Source: Collybiopsis luxurians FD-317 M1 (Eukaryota; Basidiomycota; Agaricomycetes; Agaricales; Omphalotaceae). From it: a stretch of DNA of 62,129 nucleotides. Position numbers and translations under genes: made by a program. Below the pieces are notes generated by a model. It was given only the letters and a program-made list of their open reading frames with translations. It did no database searches and was not told the origin of the DNA. The DNA lies in NCBI GenBank assembly GCA_000827265.1, contig KN834800.1, positions 1 through 62,129 of the forward strand, given 5' to 3'. Positions 24,357 to 36,995 of this stretch are shown piece by piece (position 1 is the stretch's first letter; each line of letters starts with the position of its first letter).

Positions 24357-26876
24357 ATGTCCTATCACCAAGCAAATAACACAAGTACTCAGAATCTCCA
24401 TTCCCCCTACGGAGCTAGTGACCCTTATTACAACCAATCAACTGGTTACCTCTCTCCAGCAATGGAAGAAAAACGAAGGACCAGAGGTGTTAGTAACTGG
24501 ATCAAGTTTGGAGTCCCCGTAGCCATTTTGGTCATTATAGGAGTGGTCGTTGGTGCAGTTGTGGGCACGAGGCATAGCAAAGATAGCACCAGCCCAGAGG
24601 CAAAAGCTTCTGCTTCTGCCGCTGCTTCCTCTGCTTCAGTGAACTCTGCTCTCAATGCGCTGGCAACAGGCAAATTTGCAACCGCCACCAACAGTCTTTA
24701 TATGATGCCTATTTACCCCCAAGTCGTGAGTTTTTTTCTTTTTCCGTTCATCCGTTGAATATATGAATGATTGATTTTCCTAGACCGACACCTCAGTTTT
24801 CGTCTCACCTACCTTTGCCTCTACCGCCAAAGCCTCCCTCACCTGGCCATCCGAGACTTTCACCCCCGCCGCACCTGCTGCCACCTCTGTTCGCCCAGAC
24901 AGGCCCAGACTCATTGCTCCTCAGTATAAATGGAGTGTTTTGGCAGACCACATCAGCAACGACCCTTATCTCTCCTATTGGAACGAGTCCATCTTCGGAA
25001 ACGCTACAACCTGGTTCAACGCCGACCCTATTCCCTATGTCTATGATGGCGGCAATGGTATTTTGGATCCTGCCCGTCAATTCAAGCAGAGGGCCAAAGC
25101 CTTCTCGTACGCGTACCGTATGACCAACAATACCAAGTGGGCCGATCGTCTTTTCACTGAAATTAAGGTAAGTTTGCATGTCAGGACCAATATCAATTCG
25201 TTCGATTCATTTTTAAAACCAGAACGTTGCTGGCAACAACACAGGTGGCTGGGGCCCCGACGGCGACAAATGGAACTCCAATCACTTCCTCGATACTGCT
25301 GAGCTCTCCGCTGGTTTTGGTATCGCGTATGACTGGGTATACGATGCATGGACTGACGAACAAAAAGCCGCCATTCGCCAGTCGCTCATTCAGTACGGAC
25401 TGTCTTTCGGTGTCCAAGCATACACCAATTCGAGCTCCTTCATCGGCTGGTGGAGGACCAACACCACCGGAAACTGGAACTGTGTCTGTAACGGCGGTCT
25501 TACACTCGCCTCCCTCGCTATTCTAGGCGACGATACAACTGGTACTGCTGAGCAATTACTCGGCTTAACCGTCAACAACGCTCTTAATAACTGCGCTGGT
25601 GGGCCAACGAGCGACGGTACATGGAGTGAGACTCAGGATTACTGGTATTTCGGTACCACAGGATATGCCGAGATGACTTCTGCCCTCATTACTGCCACTG
25701 GCTCTGACTACGGCATGCTCAATGACGCCTACAAGCTGGCCGGTTACTCCCACATGTACGGACAGGGTCAAACACAGATGTTTGCTGTCGGTGATACCGG
25801 TCCCAACAAGTTCTCATCTACGGCCAACAGCATCTTTTTCTTTGCCTCCCAATTCAACGAGCCTGTCCTCGCGTTGTACCAGCGTGATCAGTACGATGCT
25901 CCGGATCCATGGAGTATGTTCTGGTATGATGCCTCTGTTCAGGGTGCCTTCTGGGATGGTCTGCCCTTGGATCGCAGCTTTGACAATGAGATCGACCAAT
26001 GGGTTTCTATGCGTAATACATGGACAGACATGAATGGAACGTTCATTGGTATGAAAGCTGGCATGAACCAAGGTCGACAGACCCATAACGATCTTGACTG
26101 TGGTGATTTCGTTTTCCACGCTATGGGTCACACCTTTGCTGGAGAGCTCGGTGATGGCAATTACAACGCGCTCGACTACTTCAGTAATGACACGCAGGAG
26201 AGTGCTAGGTGGACCTACTACCGAAAGATGACCGAAGGACAGAACACCATTCTTGTCAACAAGCAGAACCAGGATGTTCTTGCTAGGCCAGTCATTCTCG
26301 GCTACGACAGTACGAACGATACGCAAGGCTCCAGCTCTGATTTCAACGTCTCTAGTGGCTCTACTGCATACTGGTATGCCAATATCACCAGTGCTTACTT
26401 TGATACGTGAGTTGCTGTCGCTATTCTCAGACGTTCATCAGTTGATAATATTTTTCAACAGATCTTCCCTTCTCCGTGGTGTTCGTTACATCAACGACAG
26501 GACTCAGATGCTTGTTCAAGACGAAATCACGACTTCCCAGTCCTTCCAATGGCGTATGCACACCAACGCTACCGTCGACATTGCTTCGGATGGCAAATCG
26601 GCTACACTCACCATCGACGGCGACGAGGTGATTGTGTCGATCCTCAGTCCATCGAACGCCCAGTTCACTAAATCTGATGCCATTCGCTTCTCCTCCGACC
26701 CAACACCGCCCGAGCCTGATCAACCCAACCCCGGCGTGACAGTCTTGATCATCGAGATGGATGCCGGCACGTACAACTTGCAGGTCCTCTTCTCGCCTCA
26801 GTGGCAGAACGGTCCATCCTCTGTGACCCCTCCTTCTGTGGACTTGGCCAACTGGTCGTTAACTAGCCACAACTAG
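24357..26876 (+). CDS. Membrane-anchored heparinase II/III-like polysaccharide lyase
   Basis: Four exons (24357-24725, 24784-25167, 25223-26406, 26462-26876) give 783 residues and close. A cytosolic N-terminus is followed by one membrane helix near residue 50-70 (VPVAILVIIGVVVGAVVG), so it is a type II membrane protein with an extracellular catalytic part. The alpha-toroid carries GIAYDWVYDAWTDEQKAAI and CNGGLTLASLAILG. The beta-sheet part carries RQTHNDLDCGDFVFHAMGH, matching the His/Asp-rich motif of heparinase II/III-type lyases, and ends with LTIDGDEVIVSILSP. Lyases of this fold cleave uronic-acid glycans by beta-elimination; the fungal substrate is not established. An Ala/Ser linker follows the anchor. 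Many N-glycosylation sites fit secretion. Confidence 0.85.
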
Positions 26877-27563
26877 TCGTATTCCTCGCTACTACGCTGT
26901 GTATCTTGGCCTCTTTTTTGACTACCATTATCGACTTTTTTTTTTTGCATGGAACGATATACTCTTTTCTACTTGCTTGTGATTCGAATCTTATCTCACG
27001 ACTTGCGATCAAATTTTTCACCTCATAATCCTCTCTCGTCCCCCTACCCCTTCTCTGGTTCACCGAGACTTTTTCAATACTAGGATAGGTACAGACTTTT
27101 TTTGGCGTTCTATTGCGTAGTTTGTGCTTTAATCTTCATTTGTATCACTACGAATCTTAGCCTCGATGCCATTTATGCAGCGGCAGGGGTGAATGAACTG
27201 GAATGAGATGCCATTCGTTTCTGGTCGCAACTTTTCTACGAGTCCTAGGTCCTACTTTGTCTGACGATGAGTGGAGGAGCAAGCACGTTCATTTGGTACA
27301 AGGATGGTCTACTCCATTGGCTAATGAAAGAAAGTGTTTTAATGCCCTGCAAGAACCAAAGAAAATCTACAGTAGAATACAACAAGGATGAGTTATCGTA
27401 CAAAAAAAAGCTAGCAATGGCCGAAAGAACGAAAAAAAATATTAAACAGGAAGTAAATAGCAGCAACGCCAATGACCAAAGGAAATATATCCATGGTTCA
27501 AAATATCAATATGTACATTCGTACCTAGCACCAAATACTGATGAGTCAAAAACGAGCTCAAAA
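26877..27563. other. Convergent 3' intergenic region, lyase and Lon
   Basis: Shared 3' region of two convergent genes. No separate gene is supported. Confidence 0.45.
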
Positions 27564-30500
27564 TCACAGCCGACTCTCAAGCATTTTCATCTCCCTCCTC
27601 CACCCAATGACGCCCTTGCCAAAAGCGGCCTCGAGGGCTTCCTGCAAATCGCGGACAAAGGCGAATTCCATTGCGTTTCGTATTTCGGGGGCAATGTCGT
27701 GCTCGACGTCCTTGCGGTTTGCATATGGGAGGATGACTTTGCGGATCTGGGCTCGGTGGGCTCCGAGAACCTTTTCTTTGATTCCTCCAACGGGTGTGAC
27801 GCGGCCTCGGAGGGTGATCTTGAAGAGGAAACTGTCAGTATAGAAACTTGGAAAGTGAGGACACTGCATACCTCGCCGGTCATGGCCACGTCGGTTGGGA
27901 CGCAAGCGCCAGTGAGTAAGGAAACCAATGCGCAGGTCTACATAAATTAGGGTCAGATGAAATACTCGAGGGCGCTCCACAAATGCATACCATTGCAACC
28001 CCTGCACTGGGTCCATCCTTCCTTTGAGCACCCGCCGGAAGATGAAGGTGGATATCAATGGGATTAGGACCTTTCAAAGGATCCTGGAAGGGTGACGTTG
28101 TGATACCAAGGTCGTAAGCGTGTGTTTTCACCCAACTCAACGCCAGCTCTCCTGACTCTTTGATAACCTGCAGGTATACGAGTCAGTACAGTGAGACACG
28201 CACGAGCAAAAAAAAAAGAAACGTACATCTCCGAGACTTCCAGTTAGCCGTAACCGACCACCTTCTCCCATTCCGCTCTTGTTACCCGTAGGAACAACAA
28301 TAGTCTCCACCGGCAAAATTCCTCCTTCACCCTGACCCATGACGACCAACCCATACACAACACCCCTTCTTGAGCTGCGATTCCTCTCCGCCAGACTCTC
28401 CTCCCCGTCCTCCCAGCGCGCAATACCGAGTATCGCTTCTAGCTCGGAATCCTTAACGAGTGGGTTGTACAAAGCTTTCTTCGAAGGATGATCAAGGTTG
28501 ACAACCGAAAGACTCGTGGAGGTCGAAGGGAGGGACGGAGCTTTACTGACAGTAATCTTTCCATCGTGTGCGTCGATTGCGTCTAGGCATTCTGCCCACT
28601 CCACGGCTTTGAAACGAACAACGGAGCCTATAGAGCGTTCGAGGGTTCTGACACCAGCTTCACGGGTATACCTAGAACATCATGTAAGGATTTATGCTCC
28701 GACATTTCTAGGAACGAAAAAAGGCACATACCGCGTTGCAACAGCTTTCAACGCTTCTTCTGTAAATTTGACGTGTTCTTCTAACAGCCCATTGGACTTG
28801 AGCTGCTTGGGAAGCAAGAATCGTCGGGCAATGTGAAGCTTTTCATCGTGAGTGTAACCTAAATGTGGATGATGAGCCAACTGATTGGGATACTGATTCG
28901 ACAGCACAAAGTTAAACTCACCAGGTAGAACAACTACTTCGCATCGATCCAAAAGAGGAGCCGAGATGGTCTCAAGCGTATTTGCGGTACATATGAAGAG
29001 TACCTGACTCAAATCGATAGGAACGTTGATGTAATGGTCCTGGAATGGAAGTAAAAGGGAATTAACGAAGCGAACTCGAAAAGAGTTGAAAAGAAGCACC
29101 CACATTGAAATTACAATTCTGTTCAGGATCCAGAACCTCGAGTAACGCAGCTCCTGGGTCCCCGTGGAAATTGCTGCTGCCAATTTTATCTATCTCATCT
29201 CTGCGAAAGTGGTCAGAACAGGATGTTTGAGCCGATGATCAACGCTTACAGTAAGCAGACAAAGTCGGGTCTTCCAGCTTTTCGGAGAGCCTGAACGATC
29301 AGACCAGGCCCACTGGCTACGTATGTTCGTCGATGACCGCGGATTTCAGCTTCATCGCGGACACCTCCTAATGAAATGCGTTGGAACGGTCTCCCAAGCG
29401 CCCGTGCGATGCTTTGACCCAATGACGTCTTGCCAGTACCAGGAGGACCGACGAATCTACAGACTCGCTGAGATGATGCACCAATCGAGTCGATCAGAAC
29501 ACCTACAATAAGATGGGTCCCTTGACTCCTTTAGGCTTCCTTATCCTTTCCAGTTTATTCTGAGTGGGAGAATGGGGTCGCTGAGTCTGATGCAGAACGA
29601 CTTGCAACTCCTTCTCCCTTCCATCAGCATCAGCAGCATCAGCGACTTCCTCCAAAGCTCCGTGTTCATCTGATTTCTGAGCCTCTAGGGCGAGTCGTCG
29701 TTCCTCCGCAATCTCCGCCAGCTCCTTTAATTTGACAACAGCGAGGTATTCAATCAGACGTTTCTTAACCTTATCAAGACCATAGTGATCTGAATCAAGT
29801 TGAGCGCGGGCGTCAGCAAGGAAGGCTGATGTAGTGACCGGAACTTGGGAGGATGCGACCAAAGGTTGTGTCACGGAAGGCCAAGGAAGAGCTGTAAACC
29901 ATTCCAGCTGCAAGGGAAGAATCATGAGAAGGAGAGACTCTACGATGATAGCGGAGGAACCTACCCATCCCCTAATGACACCACCCTCAATGCTACCCCC
30001 TCCTCCGCCGGCACCACCCGCTCCCATCAACCTCTTCAACCTCCTCCATTCTCTCACACCGGCTTTCCTCTCCTCACTGCCAGGCTCCATCGCCTCCAAC
30101 TTTCTCCTGATATCCATTAATTCCGCGTCATCCGACTCATTAGGATCCAAATCCAAATCATTGGTGCGTTTAGCAGTGCCAGACGGAGCAGCGCCAGCTC
30201 CGGCCTGCTGTAATTCCTTCAACTCCTTCTCGATCGCACGCAACTGCTGCCGGAGGAAGAATTCCTTTTGCTGCTTGCTCAGACTTTCATCGACTGCGTT
30301 AGCAATACGTGAGGTAACTTCGAGCTTGGTGTGCAATTTCGTAAGGATCATCGTTGCGAGCTGCAGACGAGCGAGGGAATTCGAGGTGGAGAGGAGTGCT
30401 ACGAATGAGAAGAAAAAATGTCAATCAACCTTGGTAGAATAGAAATCGGAATAAGAGACTTGCTCAATTTATCAGCCCAATCCTCGTTTTCGCCTTCAAC

Positions 30501-31235
30501 TCCGGATGAAGAAGTGCGGACACTCTGACCGAGGACACTGCCGACGAGAACGTCAGCCATCCACGCTGCCCTGTCCAAGTTCTCCCTGGCGCCATTCTGT
30601 CCATCCTCCAACTGCAGCCCGTCAGCATCATCCTTGAGTTCCTCAAGCATCCCGGCAATCTTATAAAACGCATCTTTCCTAGCCTGCTGCTGCGATCCCT
30701 GAGCCATATGCTGCAAGACCCGCAAAGCAGCCGCCTTGAACTTGATGATCGACTCCCGAGCCTGGACTTGGACAGGTACTTCCGAGTTGGAAGTATCCAC
30801 AGAGTCTTTGATTTGGAACGAGGAAGGATATGAAATCTTTCGGGTGACGAGTTTCGGCGTGGATGAATCCCAGGCCAGCTTGGCTACCTTTTCGTGGTCG
30901 TATCGCTCTTCGAGGCATACCCGGGTCAGTCCGTGGAGAGAAGCTAAATAAATGCGGGGTTGTTTTTCTCCGGATTCGAGGGTTGCCCTGCCTAGCGGAG
31001 GCCGTACAAGCCTCAAAACTTTGGCGGCGGTACCATACTGCGCTGAAGAAGAGTTGTTGTTATGAGGAGTGTCGGGGACAGCAGCTACTATTGGCAGCTG
31101 ATCGTTGTTTCCCCCAAATAAAGCTAGTAAAGCTTCACCGACTTCAGCAGATAAAGGAATAGTAACTCTTGAAGCTGGAAGGAGGATAATAGGGTACGGT
31201 AAAGGGAGAATAGGCAAATTGGTCGGGCGAGACAT
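27564..31235 (-). CDS. LONP2: Peroxisomal Lon protease
   Basis: Ten exons (31235-30464, 30398-29507, 29456-29250, 29200-29104, 29039-28922, 28858-28732, 28671-28227, 28167-27991, 27937-27872, 27818-27564) give 1051 residues and close. The order is the LON substrate-binding domain (about 1-300), the AAA+ module with Walker [14 protein letters not shown] (Lys about 564) and Walker B VCLLDEIDKIG, and the protease domain with Ser in [10 protein letters not shown] (about 940) and Lys in [13 protein letters not shown] (about 981). There is no mitochondrial leader, and the protein ends ESRL, a type 1 peroxisomal signal. This points to peroxisomal matrix quality control rather than mitochondrial Lon. 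Intron 1 has a GC-AG donor (GCAAGT at 30463). The start is the ATG at 31235; the frame extends upstream without another ATG. Confidence 0.93.
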
Positions 31236-31783
31236 GGAAGTTGGGGGGTGAGGAATGCGGAGATGGCTCACGTGAAATTCATCGGACACTCAAACTTATA
31301 TCAGGAACTTTTTCAGAGGACAATCTTATTCATTGATCAGACAGCCACCGGTAATTTGGGGTATACAGCATCCGTGGCTTTCAGTTACTTGTCATTCAGA
31401 CACGACGCGAGGTATCTACGGAATACACATGTTCCAAACTTGGCGTCATTCTCCCGTTTCCCTGTAAACTAATCGAAGGGCACTACCCACGAGCTTGCAG
31501 AAGTAAGGCTTATGCCGATCCTTCGCCCACTATCAAGGCTCACGGCACAAGCTAGATGTTTAGTGCATGTACGATATCCCGTCTTGGACAGCTGGTTCTA
31601 GTCCGTAGATAATGGGAAAATGATGTTTCCCCACTCAGTCCCGGTAACAAAGCGGGAAGCTGGGTGTATGTGAATTGTCAGCAAATGTAGGGCTTAACCT
31701 GAAGGGATCCGAGTCGTACCGGAAATCCATTTTATCATGAAGAACCTTAACCGGGGTAACTTGAAGGCGTAAATTGTGATGCG
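31236..31783. promoter_or_regulatory. Intergenic, Lon promoter region
   Basis: About 550 bp between the Lon start and the 3' end of the PIG-X gene. No gene or clear element was recognised. Confidence 0.4.
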
Positions 31784-32562
31784 TCAATCCTCCTTTGTTG
31801 CCGAACCCTGATTTCCGAGCCTGCGAGCGGCTTGATACAACACATATGCAACGTAGAAAAACATTGCGAGAATCGTGGCGGCCGTACCAAGCCTCACTTG
31901 GGCAACATCTGCGTACTGACCCACGGGCGCTGCCACGACTTCAAACTTCCGAGCAGCATCGGGATCAAAACCTTGAGGCACATAAAGAGATGAACCTTGG
32001 AACAGAGATGCAAACTCTGTAGGCGGTGGCGAGCTGTACGTGACAAGCTTCGAAAATTCCTGCGGTGAAACTATTTTCATGTATCGAGATTGAGAGTTGC
32101 AGTAAGCTAGTGTCACCAGGTACCGCGACAGGGCAGTGGCTTACCAGATGAAGGGCACGAGAGAAGTAAGAGTGGCCAGGCAATCTCCGCGGTGCGGTGT
32201 GTCTCGTCCGAAAGCGATATTTGACCGTACCGCACGTGGAACGGAACTTTGACCTCAAATTCGGTGGACTTTGTTGACTTTGTGAGCGTGAGCAAAAGAG
32301 AAGTTCCATTAGGGTCCATGGCAGCAACAGGGAGCTCCAAATTCGCGTTTCCGTAATGTTCAAAAGAGTACGACTGCTGATAATTCGCCAGTTCATAAGG
32401 GTCTACGAAGACAAGAACTGGGAATTTGTAGTGAAGATGAACGGAACATTGGGATTCGTCAACTAGAGAAGCCCAGTTAGAATCTCCTGGAATTATTGAA
32501 GTAGTGAATGTTCTATGGAAACCGAATTGGGGACTGATTGAAGATGAGGTGCGAACAGCCAT
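31784..32562 (-). CDS. PIGX: GPI mannosyltransferase I subunit PIG-X/PBN1
   Basis: Two exons (32562-32145, 32070-31784) give 234 residues and close. The protein is the ER-membrane partner that stabilises the GPI mannosyltransferase I catalytic subunit (PIG-M/GPI14). Family signatures are HLHYKFPVLVFVDPYELANY, NANLELPVAAMDPNGTSLLL and VPFHVRYGQIS. One C-terminal membrane helix (ATILAMFFYVAYVLYQA) is followed by a short basic tail. The acceptor at 32071 (GAAAATAG) must be used. A nearer-looking CCGCAG would shift the frame and destroy the membrane helix. No clear N-terminal signal peptide is seen with this start. Confidence 0.85.
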
Positions 32563-33630
32563 GGAACGTGAATGGGTGAGAGCAAGAGAAGTCCTCGGGC
32601 CATCACTCCCGCGCCGAGCATCTGCCAGCTGGGCGCTTAAGCAAGTTCTATGTACGACACTCACACTTACACTCAAATTGTAACAAGATTAAACAGTTGT
32701 AATTGAGTTTAGACATTATCTTTATCACCGGGAGAACAATACAGCAAAGTATCCAGTAAAATAAGCCATGAATTGACCATTATGAATGCCTCGGAGCGGG
32801 CTCCCGCACGGATGAGGTCTACATGTCAAAGACGAGCAACCAAGCTTCTTCTTCAAGGTACAAGCGGCTTTGTTACCAGAGAGAAGCACAAAGTTTGGCA
32901 GATTCACGAGGCTGAAATGATTATCTGAGCGAATCAAATTTAGAACAAAACAGGCAACATCCGCCGACCGCCACATCATCGTCAGTGCAACAACGGTCAG
33001 AAAGCGACGTAACGGACAGAAAAGAATGGCCAAATGTGTAAGGGTACTCATGAACAAGAAAGCAGATGAATTTTGATTAACGTAACTCGATATCGATGTG
33101 CTTGCAAGAGAGAAGAGCGTGAGAAAGGTCAAAGCAGGGGATATCAAATTCCACCGTGTTCCGTGTTAGAGGGCGTACAGGAGATCCTGTGAAAGAGATG
33201 CACTCGTCCGCGAGCGGCGGCATTCCGTTCAGGAAAAAAAAAATACCCAGACCATGAGCTTTCAGCCAAAGCGGAGATGGTGAGAATAACCTCGTCATTC
33301 TCTAGTACAGAATGGAAATTCCTTCTCAAAGACGCATCCCAGCTTCCCTGGCCAATGAGCCAGTAAACCGAGCCGCTTGATGGGGAATTGCAACAAGTAT
33401 TCGGGATACAAGGTGAATACCTGTTCAGTAAAGATCCAAAAGCAGGATTTTTTTTGTCATCGAAAATTCATTCCTGAGTTTTTTTACGACCGCCGACAAC
33501 GTCATTGATCACACTCCTCGGGAATAAGTGTCCCAGAAAATAACATTGTAAGACTGGCCGAAGACAACATTCAGAGTCATCTCGATAGGTTGCCATGTCC
33601 GCGGGTAAATTCAGGAACAAGCTGCACCGT
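32563..33630. other. Intergenic with two small minus-strand open frames
   Basis: Two reading frames were examined. One, near 33077-33226 minus, begins MPPLADECISFTGSP and is 48 residues. The other, 32725-33147 minus, is hydrophobic and Cys-containing but has no ATG at its start. Neither looks like a known family. They could be exons of a small membrane protein, but no model closes. Confidence 0.25.
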
Positions 33631-34182
33631 CTAGTTTTCTCTCCATTGGTGAGCACACGAAGTACATCTATGAAAAAAAACACCGTCAGAATATCAGTAT
33701 AGTCCATCCTAGTTCTATCTGGGCATACCGGTAAACTGTAAATCCAAGCAGAAATAGACTTAGCATTCATAAAGAGAGTGACATAAAAGAGCATACAGGT
33801 TGTCATAGGCTCATCCGCGGATCGAATCTGCAACTGGTAGAAATACGCCTGGTTATGATTACATTTCTCACAGGACGCTGATGGAGGATTTAGCATCTCA
33901 GAGTCATCCATCTCAAATAAAACATGAGATCCTGACCGAGCGTTGAATCGGCGTGCTTCCACATCTCCTCTCCTCCAAGAACATCATCCACTTCTTTCCC
34001 TTTAAGATGTGTTCTTGTAGTCATCTGCATACGCGTGAAGGACTCGAGCGTTGAAGGTGCTCAAGAATGCTGACCTGCTTCGTGATCGGAAATTCGTAAG
34101 GACAAGTATTGCAGGCCCATTTGTTGTAACCGGTTTCTGATGATATGACGAGGATATTTGCACAAGTGGGACAAAAGAGCAT
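33631..34182 (-). CDS. RPC11: RNA polymerase III subunit RPC10 (yeast RPC11)
   Basis: Five exons (34182-34075, 34024-33937, 33877-33797, 33735-33729, 33667-33631) give 106 residues and close, the usual length. It is the TFIIS-like subunit of Pol III needed for RNA cleavage and termination. The N-terminal zinc ribbon has CPTC and CNTC; the linker is KGKEVDDVLGGEEMWKHADS. The C-terminal ribbon has CEKC, the loop QLQIRSADEPMTTF with the catalytic Asp-Glu pair, and CTSCAHQW. The last intron pair brackets a 7-nt exon (33729-33735) that codes the Phe-Tyr before the last Cys pair. Without it the second ribbon lacks two of its four ligands. Confidence 0.95.
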
Positions 34183-34235
34183 AGTGTAATCAGAAATCCA
34201 GTGCGATACGACGAAGGAAAGAAAGGGATAAGTAA

Positions 34236-34265
34236 AATAAGCGCCATGATTCCTTGGGCGCTATC
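34236..34265. promoter_or_regulatory. GCGCC/GGGCGC inverted motif upstream of RPC10
   Basis: ATAAGCGCC and GGGCGCTAT face each other about 60-85 bp upstream of the RPC10 start. Similar pairs sit upstream of the PPR gene (48151-48179) and the decayed ORF at 42630 (42450-42483). Likely a factor-binding palindrome; inferred. Confidence 0.45.
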
Positions 34266-34394
34266 TTAATAATGACGCTCAACTCGACTTTGGACAAATT
34301 TTCATTCGATACTCAAGGCAATGTACCGCGACTCTAGTCCATACTGGAAGCTTAGAACTCACTCACAGCAGCTTCTCGACTAGATTTCGAGGAC

Positions 34395-36718
34395 CTACGT
34401 CCCAGGAGTCTGTTTCCAGTACGCAAAATCCGCCGGTATCAACGTCGGTTTCGAATTCCCAGTGTTGTACACCCCAAATGCTGCACCCTTGAAGAAAAAG
34501 TCGCTGAAATCAACAAACAACTCAGCTCCTTGCCTTTCGCATCTAAGAGGAAACGTACTTGACCGGCGGCACCGACATGGACATACTATCAAACGTTGTC
34601 GTAAACGTAACGTTCGTATCATCTCCCTCTGCAAATCCCAAACTATATGAAGTCGGCTTGCCAACGATGACGAGTTTCACCGGGTCGGATTTTGTTTTAA
34701 GAGGGGTATAAGTCACCTAGTAGAATCAACAAATTCGTTAATAACTCGAGCGGCGCGCGCAAGCCCCCGTCAAACCTACCGTTGTAACCGTATTATTCGA
34801 CGTCGTCAACGCCCAAGGACCAACCTGCTGCGCAGGTACAATCGTCCTCGTAACAATAACCCTCTCTCCACTCCCATCGGCTTTTCCAGTCACCGCAATA
34901 TCATTATGAGCAAAATCACCATAAAAAATCGTCGCTCCCGCCTCCGTCAAGTTACTCGTGGGCGAAAATCCATCCAGTACAGTCTCAAATGTGTCTTCGT
35001 AACTGGATTGCTTGTGAAGAACCAAGGCAGGATTATCACGATCGCCGAGGGCGAATGAGTTGCCGTTCAAGCGGAGGAAGCCTGGTCGGGCGGTGAGGGA
35101 GTACGATTTCTTGTATGGGGTTCGGAGGAAGTAACATGAGAGGCCGAGGGTGTCTGTGGTGGTATCGTTAAAGTCGTCAAAAAATTCTGATACATGAGGT
35201 TTGTCGCTTAGGACTCCTGGAATTTCTGTGCTTATAGGTTGGCCATGATTGTACACTGGCCATCCGTTTTCCCAAGTTACGGGAAAGAGGAACGTTTCCC
35301 TTCCTGGATCAAAATATAGCTTGGCATTGCGCTCGATGTCTCGCAGGGCACATACCCAGTTGAATATGATTAAAGTCGCCGATGGTCTGAGGACGTACAC
35401 CCAACGCGACACCCCACCACTGGCCGTCAGGACCTTCAACAAAGTCCGAATGACCTGTCCATTGGACTGGAAGGGACAAGTTGGCGCCATTGAACAGGAT
35501 CGGGTTGGCAGGGTTATTTGCCCATGGGCCGGAGGGTGAAGGGCCCCGTTGGATGGTCGAACGGTGCTCTGGACCTGAACCACCTACATACATACAAGCT
35601 ATATTTGATCTGTGACAAAGCCAGAGAGAAAAAGCACTAGCCTTCAGCGATCAGCAAATAATAGGTTGAGTTTATGAGGTAGACATGAGGTCCTTCAGGT
35701 CGAGCACTAGAGTTATCGGGAAGTGTCCCAGTGAAGATGAGTTCCGCAGGGGTTAGCGAGTTTCCCGTGGTTATGTCGATTTTATTTTGATATATTCCTG
35801 GCGTTCAGGAGAAAAATGAATAATCGCGTCTAAGGATGGGAGGGGTGGATAGGTGAAAGCTGACCGTAAATCTTATCGATGGGATTGTTGTTCCCAGACC
35901 AGGTATTGTACACCTTTGAGTAGATACACGTTCAGCCTAAGGTAGATTCGACGCTATAGGCTCGAGCACTCACGTCCCCGTTCGTATCCCAGAACAGATC
36001 AGGGTCGTACCCCAGGGCATCTGCGAAGCACAAGTTCGAGCCTCAGTATTACACCGAGAAAGGTCTAGAGAGAGGCAATCTGAAGCTGGGAGCCACAGTT
36101 GAACCTTACTGAAATAGATTGGGTCACTCCAATCGTTCGAGAATATGTCCCTCGTTGTCACAAAAAACGAGCGAGGGAATTGCCTCAGTTCATCTAAATT
36201 GACGGATAACGCGGTCGGACAAAATCAAAAGCGCAGAAGAATCCGACGGCTCACAAGTGTACACGTAGCGAACAGTGGACGCCAGATAAAATGTACCGTT
36301 ATGGTATCTTAAGCTTAGACCCCATGCGCCAGCATCTAGCCCAGCATTCGAATCAGAAATTTCAGCCTGTGTCACGGTGGAATCTTCTTTGACCCACCTG
36401 AGGGTGTGCCGAACAAAGACAACTGAGACGGTCTATTAAGCGCATGCCCAATCAAAGTCCAATCGACAAGATTGGTGCTGTGATATATTGGATGACCAGG
36501 GAAATACTCGAATGAAGAAGTCGCGAGGAAGTAGTCGGAGCCGACGCGTAGGATTGTTGGGTCTGGGTTCCATCCCGGAAGGATTGGATTTACCAGGGCA
36601 AAAGTTACATGAACTGAACCACGAACGCGTCAATGACACGAAGAAGGGGGGTGGCACGTAGTGTATCGCACTTACGAATTGATAAACACGGCGCCCACAG
36701 GAGAAAGTTCAATTTCAT
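34395..36718 (-). CDS. Secreted GH43 glycosidase (beta-xylosidase/arabinofuranosidase type)
   Basis: A multi-exon gene starting MKLNFLLWAPCLSI (signal peptide, 36718-36676) and ending at 34395. The five-blade propeller is evident: VNPILPGWNPDPTILRVGSD carries the catalytic base Asp, and LGYDPDLFWDTNGD and YNTWSGNNNPIDKIYG carry the middle blades. SSARPEGPHVYLINSTYYLL carries the acid Glu (RPEGPH), and TGHSDFVEGPDGQWWGVALG carries the His of the motif. A C-terminal beta-sandwich (FLRLNGNSFALGDRDNP onward) is the usual GH43 C2-type accessory domain, about 300 residues to KQTPGT. It removes xylose or arabinose from plant xylan side chains or ends. One intron at 35641 has a non-GT (GC) donor. The third-exon donor near 36250 has two possible positions. 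Confidence 0.85.
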
Positions 36719-36995
36719 GCTGATCAGGCAACACGTATGGAGGATGTGGGGATCATGATGTTGTCCTTTTTATACTAGGGTCGCTGAATTGCTGATGGTG
36801 GCCTTGACCAGGGTCAGTTATATTGTCAGCTGCCCGTTGGCGGGCCGCCCGACAGAGAGTGGAACGCGGGTGACACGGCTACCAACTGTACATTCATCAG
36901 TACTACGCCTCATCGAACAGAGGTGAAAGTATCGAGTATATTCTGACCCAGATTCAGCAAGGCACATTGCCTGGATCTTTCCCAAAATCCGATAT

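Noticed and set aside
27267..27950. Plus-strand open frame of 227 residues over the Lon 3' end
   Set aside because: It is antisense to the last Lon exons, whose splice sites and motifs are secure; composition mirrors the reverse complement of Lon.
29834..30442. 202-residue plus-strand frame opposite the Lon AAA+ linker
   Set aside because: Shadow of Lon exon 2 on the other strand.
32725..33147. 140-residue hydrophobic minus-strand frame
   Set aside because: No ATG at its start, no closing exon model and no family match.
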